The translations under genes and the position numbers were made by a program. A stretch of DNA of 64,000 bases from UBA8941 sp963780545 (GTDB lineage: Archaea > Thermoproteota > Bathyarchaeia > TCS64), in assembly GCA_963780545.1 (NCBI GenBank), contig CAWACK010000008.1, positions 186,001 to 250,000 of the forward strand, in the 5' to 3' direction. Shown here piece by piece: positions 1-7,352 of this stretch. Every line of letters begins with the position of its first letter. The stretch's first letter is position 1. The notes below the pieces were generated by a model. The model had not been told where the DNA came from. It searched no databases and saw nothing but the letters and a program-made list of their open reading frames with translations.

Positions 1-1764
1 TAGGTCTACGTATACAGTCTTTATGGCAGCCTCCTTTGCTTCTTTACGTTTTTCATTAGAAAGGAGGGTTAAGTACGCGCCTGATAGAGAGCCATTACCA
101 ATTGGATGTATTTTTGCATTTGGGAACTCAGGCAAAATGCCTAATTTTGTTACGTTTTCCAAGTCTGAGTATGTGCCAAAAGCCCCGGCAAGGTATATAT
201 TATTAACGTCTTTTATGCCAATTTTCAGTTTTTTCATGAGTACTGTGATAGCTCCACAAGCCGCAGCTTTACTATCTATTACATAATCTAAATCAACCTG
301 TGTTATCACAATGTCCTGTCCTATCCCCGTTTTATTTGCTGGTATAACAACATACTCCAAACCCCATTTCCCCTCTCTTATGAATCGGGAAGAACTTGGG
401 ATGAATTTCCCTGCAAAATCCATTAACTTAACTCTGTAAAGCTCCGCCACAAGATCGATTAGACCTGAACCACATATACCCTTAGCATTACCACCCCCGA
501 TCACAGAGTATTCTGCCTCATGAGTCGTGGGATCGATCCTTACATGGTCTATCCCTCCACGCGCAGCTCTCATGCCATGCCTAACGCCCTCTCCCTCAAA
601 TGCGGGACCCGAAGCACATGAACTAGAGAAAAGCCATTGTTTATTACCAAAAATTATCTCTCCGTTTGTACCGAGATCTACGATAAGGTTGACGCCTTCA
701 GATTTGTGGATATTTGAGGCGAGAATGTCACCGATCGCGTCGCCTCCGAGGAATCTGCTAACATTTGGTAAACAATAAAGATACGCTTCAGGATGTAGAT
801 CAAGCCCAATTGTTTTAGCTTTAACTATGATGGGATCTCTTGAAACATTGACATTCGCTTCTTCGAGGTAGGATGAGTCGGCTCCGACAAATAGGTGGTT
901 CATAACGGTATTTCCACCGACGCATACGTCGGTAATAGAGGAGGGGGAAACTCCGGCTTCATATGTTAATTTATCTATTATACTCTTCACTGTATCGACA
1001 GCCGCCTTTTGGAGCCTCAAAAGGCCTTCTCTTTTTAATGCGTAAGATATCCGTGTGACTAATTCCTCTCCATAGGTAATCTGTCTGTTTAATTCTGATG
1101 CCCGACTTAGGACATTTCCGTTATTAAGATCTACAAGTAAACCGACAATTGTTGTGGTGCCTATATCGAATGCTAGACCAAGGTTAATCTTTGTGTTATC
1201 TCCCCGCTCAATGTCTATGATTTCGGGGTAACCTCTTGCCCTTGAAATAAGGGCTGTTGCCTCAACATCATTTAAGAAGCTCTGTAATTTATTGTAAATC
1301 TCCTCGCTTGCTCTCGGTTGAACCCCCGTATAATTTCTTAGTTTAATGCTTCTGAAGGGAAAGTTATGATTTATACTGGATTTAGTATCGACAAGGAACT
1401 TTTGGGAGGGAGGGTCGAGTTTTTGTAATGAAATTTCTGTGTTTAACAGGATCTTTGGGTTTTCTATTCTACTTTCCATCGGAATTGTAAAGACGCAATC
1501 ATCCAGAATTGTAACCATACAAGCCAAATAGTATTTTTCTCGAATCTCATTAGGATGAAGTAGTTTATCGGGAAGAGTCGATTTCTTCTTGATTTTTCCC
1601 TTTTCAAGGATTACCTTACATTTACCGCATTCACCCTTTCCTCCACAGAGAGACTCAATCCTGATTTCCTCTCTCCTCATAATATCGAGAAGATTATCCC
1701 CTTTCTCTGCCACTACAACTTTCCCAATGGGGTTGAATATTATTTTAACAGGCAAGGGGATCAT
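1..1764 (-). CDS. Reductive activator of corrinoid protein (RACo-like, 2Fe-2S plus ASKHA domain), 3' end outside window
   Basis: An open frame of 588 codons runs from ATG at 1764 to the window edge without a stop. The N-terminus is a [2Fe-2S] ferredoxin domain with Cys at about 40, 46, 49 and 82 (CGGKGECGKC, then YYLAC). The rest is the DUF4445/ASKHA region, with DLGTNGE, the GNAKGICGSGLIDL stretch and LAGAFG near the visible end. Known members use ATP to reduce the inactive Co(II) state of corrinoid proteins back to Co(I). The protein is nearly complete, since the family is usually about 620-650 residues. It is divergent from the hydrogenase genes. The likely client is the corrinoid protein at 49717 or the corrinoid CdhDE protein at 11673-14297; which one is inference. 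Confidence 0.88.
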   Translation of the reverse strand, partial: MIPLPVKIIFNPIGKVVVAEKGDNLLDIMRREEIRIESLCGGKGECGKCKVILEKGKIKKKSTLPDKLLHPNEIREKYYLACMVTILDDCVFTIPMESRIENPKILLNTEISLQKLDPPSQKFLVDTKSSINHNFPFRSIKLRNYTGVQPRASEEIYNKLQSFLNDVEATALISRARGYPEIIDIERGDNTKINLGLAFDIGTTTIVGLLVDLNNGNVLSRASELNRQITYGEELVTRISYALKREGLLRLQKAAVDTVKSIIDKLTYEAGVSPSSITDVCVGGNTVMNHLFVGADSSYLEEANVNVSRDPIIVKAKTIGLDLHPEAYLYCLPNVSRFLGGDAIGDILASNIHKSEGVNLIVDLGTNGEIIFGNKQWLFSSSCASGPAFEGEGVRHGMRAARGGIDHVRIDPTTHEAEYSVIGGGNAKGICGSGLIDLVAELYRVKLMDFAGKFIPSSSRFIREGKWGLEYVVIPANKTGIGQDIVITQVDLDYVIDSKAAACGAITVLMKKLKIGIKDVNNIYLAGAFGTYSDLENVTKLGILPEFPNAKIHPIGNGSLSGAYLTLLSNEKRKEAKEAAIKTVYVDL

Positions 1765-1957
1765 TATAAATCGTATGCGAGCTTAAAAATTCTAATTAAT
1801 CCATTATGAAATTTTGGTTTAATAATTTTCCTTAATGGTTAGGGTTAATCTTAAAAATTGTTTCAACATAATGTAATATGTCCGCCTATTCACTTAGGAT
1901 ATGTAATGTGAATTATGCGAAGATGTACGAGGTTGACGCTTTAAGAAGGAACTGAAT

Positions 1958-2914
1958 TTGGAAAAATTGAAAATTGCAATGTACTGGGGTGCAGCGTGTG
2001 GTGGCTGCGATATTTCGGTACTGGAGATTGGGGAACATATTCTGGATTTAGTTGCTGTAGCTGATATCGTTTTCTGGCCTGCTGCTTTGGATTTCAAATA
2101 TGAAGATGTTGAGAAATTACCTGAAAAATATATCGATGTTTGTTTGTTTAATGGTGCTATTAGAACCTCTGAAAATAAGCATATCGCGGAGCTCTTGCGG
2201 GCGAAATCAAAGGTGCTAATTGCGTTTGGTTCCTGTGCAGTTGAAGGATGTATTCCGGGTTTAGCGAATCTTAAGAAACGTGAAGATATTCTCTCTCGAG
2301 TTTTTATAGAAACGCCTACTACTGTTAACCCTCAACGTCAACTTCCCAGAATGAACGTTAATGTGCCGGAGGGAGATCTCGAGTTACCAGAGTTCTCAGA
2401 GAAAGTAGAGACGTTAGCCCAAGTCGTTGACGTTGATTACTTCATTCCGGGTTGTCCACCTGTAGGTGAGCAGGCGTGGAATGGAATCCAGAAACTGATT
2501 AGCGGATCTCCACCCCCAAAGAAGTCCTACATTGGGTGTGGAACTAGAGCCTTATGTGAAGAGTGCCCAAGGAAAAGAGAAAAAAAGAAAATTAAGAAAA
2601 TATACCGAAATTACCAGTTGATTCCTAATACAGAGGATTGCCTATTGGAACAAGGACTTGTATGTGTCGGTCCCGCTACCAGAGAAGGTTGCGGTGCTCA
2701 GTGCATTAAGGCAAATATGCCTTGTATTGGTTGTTATGGTCCTATTCCTGAAAATAGTGACCAAGGGGCGAAGATGATCTCAGCTTTAACATCAACGCTT
2801 GATGCTGAAAGTGACGTAGAAGCTAAAGCTATTTTAAATGATTTAGTTGACCCGGTTGGGACGTTTTACTACTTCAGTGTGGCTAATTCGGTCTTAAAGA
2901 GGTCTAAGCCTTGA
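1958..2914 (+). CDS. mvhG: F420-non-reducing (Mvh-type) NiFe hydrogenase small subunit
   Basis: 318 residues. The N-terminal WGAACGGCD (Cys14, Cys17) is the proximal [4Fe-4S] cluster motif of group 3 NiFe hydrogenase small subunits, and GSCAVEG and PGCPP follow. The C-terminal half has a cysteine-rich region ending in CIGCYGP, as in MvhG. The subunit relays electrons between the NiFe site of MvhA and an MvhD-type partner. The start is TTG at 1958 with aagaagga 7 bases upstream. The reading frame overlaps the next gene by 4 bases, so the two are coupled. A 25-codon open frame (1878-1955) ends just before this start; it may be a leader or chance. Confidence 0.9.
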   Translation: MEKLKIAMYWGAACGGCDISVLEIGEHILDLVAVADIVFWPAALDFKYEDVEKLPEKYIDVCLFNGAIRTSENKHIAELLRAKSKVLIAFGSCAVEGCIPGLANLKKREDILSRVFIETPTTVNPQRQLPRMNVNVPEGDLELPEFSEKVETLAQVVDVDYFIPGCPPVGEQAWNGIQKLISGSPPPKKSYIGCGTRALCEECPRKREKKKIKKIYRNYQLIPNTEDCLLEQGLVCVGPATREGCGAQCIKANMPCIGCYGPIPENSDQGAKMISALTSTLDAESDVEAKAILNDLVDPVGTFYYFSVANSVLKRSKP

Positions 2915-4365
2915 AAGTAACAATTGATCCTGTTACGAGACTTGAAGGACATGGAAAAATTGAGATCTTTCTTGATGATGAGGGAAACGTAGCAAATACC
3001 TACCTTCAGATACCTGAATTACGTGGTTTCGAAAAGTTTTGCGAGGGTCGACGAGTCGAGGAGATGCCGAATATTACGTCTCGTATCTGTGGCGTTTGCC
3101 CTGAAGCCCATAGCATGGCTTCACTTAAGGCTCTTGATTCGGTTTTCCAAGTTGAACCCTCTAGCCCAGTAAAAAAAGTTCGTGAACTTCTCTATAGTGC
3201 ATTCCAATTTGCCGATAAAGTGACTAATTTCTATATTCTTTCTGGTCCAGATTTCATCATTGGGCCAGAATCTAATCCTGAAGAACGGAACATTTTAGGT
3301 GTAATTAATAAAGTAGGGAAAGACATCGGAATTTCAGTAATAAAACATCGGTTAATGGGTCATAAAATCATTCAACTTATCGGTGGACGTCAAATACATT
3401 CAAATTATGCTATCCCAGGTGGAATCAGTAAACCCATTAGTGCTGAAGAGTGCAACGAAATAAGAAAAATGGCTGAAGATATGGTTAGTTTTTCGAAGTA
3501 TACACTCAATTTATTTGATGATATTGTTCTCAAAAACCAGAAAACTTTGGACATGATTTTGAGCGAAAATTTCGCAATTAAAACCTATTACATGGGTACC
3601 GTAGATAAACATAATCGAGTTAATTTTTATGACGGAAATATTCGCATAGTGGACCCCGAAGGAAAAGAGGTAGCAAAATATTCAGATGTTGATTACCAGA
3701 AATATATCGAAGAACAGGTTGAGCCTTGGACTTATTTGAAATTTCCATATCTGAAGAAAATAGGGTGGAAAGGGCTGGTTGAAGGGGAAGAAAGCGGAGT
3801 TTATAGTGCTTATCCCTTGTCTCGATTTAATGCAGCGGAGGGTATGGCAACACCACTAGCTCAAGAAGAATATAAGAAAATGTATGAATCTCTTGGGGGA
3901 AAACCTGTACATTATATTTTAGCGGCGCATTGGGCAAGGTTAATAGAGATGATGTATGCTGCCGAAAGGACTTTAGAATTAATTAATGACCCTGAAATTA
4001 CCGAAAAAGATGTTAGACCGATTGTAACAACGACTCCATCGGAGGGTGTAGGTCACGTTGAGGCGCCAAGAGGGACTTTAATACATCATTATTTAACCGA
4101 TGAAAAGGGAATAGTTAAGAAGGTCAACTTAATCGTAGGAACAACTAATAATTATGCACCAATGAACATCTCAATTAAAAAGGCAGCTAGAAGCGTGATT
4201 AAAAATGGTAAGGTTTCAGAGGGTTCTTTAAATAAAATCGAGATGGCTTTAAGAGCTTATGATCCATGTATGGCATGCGCCACACATTCGTGGTCGGGTG
4301 ATGATTCAATTTCAGTAAATATTATAGAAGCTGATGGTAAAATTCTAAAAAGTTATAATATTTAA
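2911..4365 (+). CDS. mvhA: F420-non-reducing (Mvh-type) NiFe hydrogenase large subunit
   Basis: 484 residues. Both NiFe ligand motifs are present: RICGVCPEAH (Cys60, Cys63) and DPCMACATH (Cys453, Cys456). About 25 residues follow the last motif, the length expected for the C-terminal peptide removed by a maturation protease; no protease gene is in the window. The early VTRLEGHG is typical of the family. The start is TTG overlapping the mvhG stop. In methanogens MvhAG needs MvhD and HdrABC. Here only MvhD-like proteins are nearby, on the opposite strand, with metF and metV. H2 uptake feeding the methyl branch is the likely role. Confidence 0.92.
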   Translation: MKVTIDPVTRLEGHGKIEIFLDDEGNVANTYLQIPELRGFEKFCEGRRVEEMPNITSRICGVCPEAHSMASLKALDSVFQVEPSSPVKKVRELLYSAFQFADKVTNFYILSGPDFIIGPESNPEERNILGVINKVGKDIGISVIKHRLMGHKIIQLIGGRQIHSNYAIPGGISKPISAEECNEIRKMAEDMVSFSKYTLNLFDDIVLKNQKTLDMILSENFAIKTYYMGTVDKHNRVNFYDGNIRIVDPEGKEVAKYSDVDYQKYIEEQVEPWTYLKFPYLKKIGWKGLVEGEESGVYSAYPLSRFNAAEGMATPLAQEEYKKMYESLGGKPVHYILAAHWARLIEMMYAAERTLELINDPEITEKDVRPIVTTTPSEGVGHVEAPRGTLIHHYLTDEKGIVKKVNLIVGTTNNYAPMNISIKKAARSVIKNGKVSEGSLNKIEMALRAYDPCMACATHSWSGDDSISVNIIEADGKILKSYNI

Positions 4366-4387
4366 AATTGATTCTATTAAAAACATA

Positions 4388-4395
4388 TTTTTTTT
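4388..4395 (+). terminator. Oligo-T terminator after the hydrogenase operon
   Basis: A run of eight T lies 23 bases after the mvhA stop, in the short gap between convergent mvhA and metV. Archaeal transcription commonly stops at such runs without a hairpin. No strong stem is seen. Confidence 0.55.
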
Positions 4396-4418
4396 GGGTT
4401 AAATATTAGTAAAAATAT

Positions 4419-5090
4419 TTATTCAACTAAATTATTAATTTCGCGTGGCCACTGAGCCTTTTTATAGTCACGTGGTGGATGAAATTTCTCGAATAAATCT
4501 AAACGATCGATCGCTTTAAGCCGTTCATAAATGTCGATCCACGCACATGGTTTTGTATATCCACCTACCTCACATTTTCCTTTAACATTCCCTCCGCAAG
4601 GACCATTACGAATCTGTTTAGGACACCTAGTGATTGGACAAACACCGCCTGTGTCGGCGAGAATACAATTTCCGCAGGCCCTGCAACGCTCAATCATTTT
4701 ACCTTGCTCTCTTTCCTGTAGTCCATAAAACATCGAGTTCTGTGCAGGGTAGCATGTCTTCTCTGGGAAAACTTCTGTAATTGCTTGAACCCCGATGCCA
4801 CAAGCGAAACTGACTATCGTATCCACATCCTCAACTTGGGGACGTAAAGTGGTGGATATTAAATTATTATCGCAAGAGACAGCCACAGTTGTGGCTTTAA
4901 TTTCAAGTGTTTGGTTTTTTAGTTTCCCACCCATTTCGATTAGTTTAGCGTATAGAGAAGCTTCCTTCAAGCCTCTTGGGGGTTGAGTGCAACCGTCACA
5001 ACCTACAAAGAGAACTTTTTTACTGGATTCCAAAAACCCGAGGATTTCGTCTATCGGTTTAACTTCTGTGATGATCATTTCAACTATCAC
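4419..5090 (-). CDS. metV: MetV-type methylene-tetrahydrofolate reductase partner (C-terminal zinc/Fe-S domain protein)
   Basis: 223 residues, matching the MetV / MTHFR C-terminal family. Conserved cysteines include FVGCDGCTQPPRG (Cys31, Cys34), Cys97, CRACGNC (136-142) and a cluster from CPITRC (151-156) through NGPCGG to KPCAW. In acetogens such as Moorella, MetV forms a complex with MetF and passes electrons from Hdr/Mvh-like subunits to the flavin of MetF. This is the last gene of a minus-strand operon that starts with metF, and it overlaps the upstream MvhD-like gene by 11 bases. The start chosen is ATG at 5090; ATG at residue 5 is an alternative. Confidence 0.85.
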   Translation of the reverse strand: MIVEMIITEVKPIDEILGFLESSKKVLFVGCDGCTQPPRGLKEASLYAKLIEMGGKLKNQTLEIKATTVAVSCDNNLISTTLRPQVEDVDTIVSFACGIGVQAITEVFPEKTCYPAQNSMFYGLQEREQGKMIERCRACGNCILADTGGVCPITRCPKQIRNGPCGGNVKGKCEVGGYTKPCAWIDIYERLKAIDRLDLFEKFHPPRDYKKAQWPREINNLVE

Positions 5091-5475
5091 CCTTCTCTTT
5101 ACTTAACTTTAAATTTTTAATCAATAAATTAATGGACCCTGAAAAATCGTCAATGTACTCTGGTCGCACAAAGTCTACAGCTAATTTGTTATCGATTGAA
5201 AGCTGCTTTAAAATAGTCTTTAGATTGTTAATCCGAGCTTCGGCGACTTCATTTCCTTTTATTTTATCCATTTTACAACTATCTTTTTTACATCCGACCG
5301 CTAAGACAGCATCGAATCCATAGTATAAAGCTTGAACAACATGTATCGAATCCATTCTTCCTAAACATGGTAACGGAAGATATGTAATATTACTGTCATC
5401 TTTATTTTCTGTTACAATGTTTTCCGTATTTATAGATAATTTTGGAAAATTGCACCATTGGCAATACATTACCAA
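5080..5475 (-). CDS. mvhD: MvhD-like hydrogenase iron-sulfur (delta) subunit
   Basis: 131 residues of the MvhD/FrhD-like fold. Visible motifs are MYCQWCNF (Cys5, Cys8), LPCLGRMD and VGCKKDSC, the cysteines that bind the [2Fe-2S] cluster in MvhD. MvhD normally joins hydrogenase MvhAG to HdrA. No HdrA is in this window, and the gene lies between ferredoxin genes and metV. The TTG start at 5475 overlaps the stop of the ferredoxin gene by 7 bases. Because the gene just upstream in the operon is a fused ferredoxin-MvhD protein, this pair may also be one protein split by a -1 shift near 5475-5485. Separate, coupled translation is equally compatible with the sequence. Confidence 0.78.
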   Translation of the reverse strand: MVMYCQWCNFPKLSINTENIVTENKDDSNITYLPLPCLGRMDSIHVVQALYYGFDAVLAVGCKKDSCKMDKIKGNEVAEARINNLKTILKQLSIDNKLAVDFVRPEYIDDFSGSINLLIKNLKLSKEKGDS

Positions 5476-5759
5476 AATATTAGAATGTTTTTCAAATTCG
5501 AAGTTGAATGAAGTGATTTAGAAATACTAACTATTGTATCTTCAATTTGACGTGAATCATATCCTTTCATTCGGATGGTAATTGCTGGGCAAAGCCCAAC
5601 ACAAACTCCGCATCCAACGCATATATCAGGGTCCACTGAGGGAGTGTCTTTTCCATTTAATTTGATGGCATTATATTTACAAGCATACCAACAGTTCATA
5701 CAAGAAACACAGTTAGACTGATCAATTTCTGCTTTAACTGAGTTCTCTTCAAGAGTCAA
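5469..5759 (-). CDS. Ferredoxin-type 2x[4Fe-4S] protein of the metF-metV operon
   Basis: 96 residues with two [4Fe-4S] motifs: CVSCMNCWYAC (about 17-27) and CVGCGVCVGLCP (about 47-58). The C-terminal 35 residues have no cysteine. It overlaps the next gene (MvhD-like) by 7 bases and the gene upstream by 11, so it is part of a tightly coupled minus-strand operon. The likely role is an electron wire between an MvhD module and MetV/MetF. Its N-terminal part resembles the ferredoxin part of the neighbouring fusion at 5749-6355, suggesting tandem duplication of a ferredoxin-MvhD unit. Confidence 0.75.
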   Translation of the reverse strand: MTLEENSVKAEIDQSNCVSCMNCWYACKYNAIKLNGKDTPSVDPDICVGCGVCVGLCPAITIRMKGYDSRQIEDTIVSISKSLHSTSNLKNILIFW

Positions 5760-6355
5760 TAAGATTTGACTCGTATCCTAGATCATTCATTAAAGATTTT
5801 AGGAGTAAGTATCTATAATGCAGTTTTTTGCTGCCCTCTTTATATTTACATAGATCTTCTTCACAAGGTACTAGCACTAGATGTTTCACATTTGAAGTTG
5901 TAATTTTTAGTATAGTTTCCGGGGAAACTCGTCCGAGACATGGAACTCTTAAAGTTAAATAATCATCTAATATGCGTATTTGTCGATAATTTTTTAATTT
6001 CATCTGCAGAGGGACCATTTCCTTTACATGCTATAACTAGATTCAATGGACCTTTTCCGATTGATAACTGAGAAATGTGATCAACCAAAACTCCACTCTC
6101 ATAATATACAGTTTTAATTGCAGATGATGGGCAGGAGCTTGGGCAGATACCGCAAGCCTGGCATTTATCTGGGTTAATCTTGACTTCTTCGAGTTTATTT
6201 TGTGTAAACTTTCCCTCTATAGCCTCATAAGGGCATGTGGAAATGCAAACCGCACATCTACTACATGCGTCTTGATCGATGCGAACTGCTAATTCACATT
6301 CTTGTGGACTCATTTCTATTCCCGAAACCGTCAATATTTTTACACCACTTTCCAC
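5749..6355 (-). pseudogene. Ferredoxin-MvhD fusion protein interrupted by a one-base shift in an A6 run
   Basis: Two open frames lie here. The first (6355-5963, 130 residues) has two [4Fe-4S] motifs, CSRCAVCISTCP and CQACGICPSSCP, and then the start of an MvhD domain (IACKGNGPSADE). The second (ending at 5749) carries the rest: RVPCLGRVSPE and VPCEEDLCKYK. Removing one A from the six-base run at 5990-5995 (T run on the plus strand) joins them into one protein of about 200 residues. The disruption could be a sequencing error, a recent mutation or programmed slippage; the sequence alone cannot decide. The position between metF (10-base gap) and the second ferredoxin gene indicates an electron-transfer subunit for the hydrogenase/MetFV system. 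Confidence 0.7.
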
Positions 6356-6365
6356 ACTTTTTCAA

Positions 6366-7295
6366 TTACATCGTTTCTTTTAGAAGAGGCTCGAAAATGC
6401 GTTCATATAGGACGGCCATGACGTGAATGCCAGCGGCTTTCGTGGTTTTTCTTATCTCTTTGATGAATGGAGCAAAGAATTCCATGTTAACTTCATCATA
6501 AAGCTTGTATTTTCTTTCTTTATCTGGTTCATCCTTTGCCTTTTTCATTTTTTCTAGTAGTTCAGGTGGAACATGGACACCGGGGATGTTTTTATCGAAG
6601 AAGTCAGCGATACCAAAGGATTTTAGTGGGAACACACCAACTAGAACTGGACAATTATACTTTTCCACTTCTTTTAAGAAGGTTTTCGTCTTATCAATGT
6701 CGAACATCGTCTGAGTCTGTATAAAATCTATTCCAAGTCTAGATTTTCTGCCAATTTTCAAAACTTCTGGTTCCAAAGGATCGGCGTTAGGATTCGCTCC
6801 TACGCCTACGTTTAAATCCACTTTTCCGTGGATCTCGTTTCCCGCAATATCTACTTTCTCATCTATCATTTTATGAAGTAAATAGACAAACTGTGTAGAA
6901 TCAACGTCGTAAACGCTGAGAGCGTCGCGGTTGTCGCCTAAAGAGGTATGATCTCCGGAGATCGCAAGAATATTTTTTATCCCCAGGTGTGAAGCAGCTA
7001 AAACATCAGAAGCAAGAGCAAGCCTGTTACGATCTCTGACTGTCATTTGATAAACTGCTTCTAAGCCAACCTCTTTTTGGATGAAATACGAAGGCACAAG
7101 GGAATTCATGTAAGCATAAGCTAACGGGTTATCCGTTACATTTGCGGCAATAACATATGGCTTCATGGCTCTTGCACTGGTCAAAATTTCCTCTATGCTG
7201 GTCACCTTTTCAGGTTCGAGTTCGCCTGTTAGAACGAACCTACCGGAACGGATCTCATTCACAAGCTTACTATAAGCTGGACGACTGACTCCCAT
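6366..7295 (-). CDS. metF: Methylene-tetrahydrofolate/-pterin reductase, MetF type
   Basis: 309 residues from ATG at 7295. The open frame continues upstream to 7376, but that would run into cdhA and lacks family similarity. The MTHFR TIM-barrel is clear: GELEPEK near the N-terminus, AANVTDNP, LAISGDH, the GVGANPNADP segment and FIQTQTMFD. MetF reduces the methylene to the methyl group. It is a bacterial-type, normally folate-linked enzyme, whereas the other methyl-branch genes in the window (fwd, ftr, mch, mtd) are tetrahydromethanopterin-linked, and no mer is seen. It probably replaces Mer; which pterin it uses is open. First gene of the minus-strand operon ending with metV, divergent from cdhA. 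Confidence 0.9.
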   Translation of the reverse strand: MGVSRPAYSKLVNEIRSGRFVLTGELEPEKVTSIEEILTSARAMKPYVIAANVTDNPLAYAYMNSLVPSYFIQKEVGLEAVYQMTVRDRNRLALASDVLAASHLGIKNILAISGDHTSLGDNRDALSVYDVDSTQFVYLLHKMIDEKVDIAGNEIHGKVDLNVGVGANPNADPLEPEVLKIGRKSRLGIDFIQTQTMFDIDKTKTFLKEVEKYNCPVLVGVFPLKSFGIADFFDKNIPGVHVPPELLEKMKKAKDEPDKERKYKLYDEVNMEFFAPFIKEIRKTTKAAGIHVMAVLYERIFEPLLKETM

Positions 7296-7352
7296 GGTGT
7301 AATAGATATTTATTCTCTTTATAATATTTATAACAAAGTTCGTAGAGGTTAG
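7296..7352. promoter_or_regulatory. Divergent promoter between metF and cdhA
   Basis: The 57-base gap between two major pathway operons holds one AT box at 7318-7334 (tttataatatttataac) that reads as a box A on both strands. It lies about 25-30 bases from each start. cdhA also has an SD-like agagg at 7344-7348 before its TTG. A shared or mutually exclusive TATA element would couple the methyl branch to CODH/ACS. Confidence 0.55.

Noticed and set aside
1878..1955. 25-codon open frame ending three bases before mvhG
   Set aside because: No SD, no family, and very short. It could be a leader but the sequence gives no further support.
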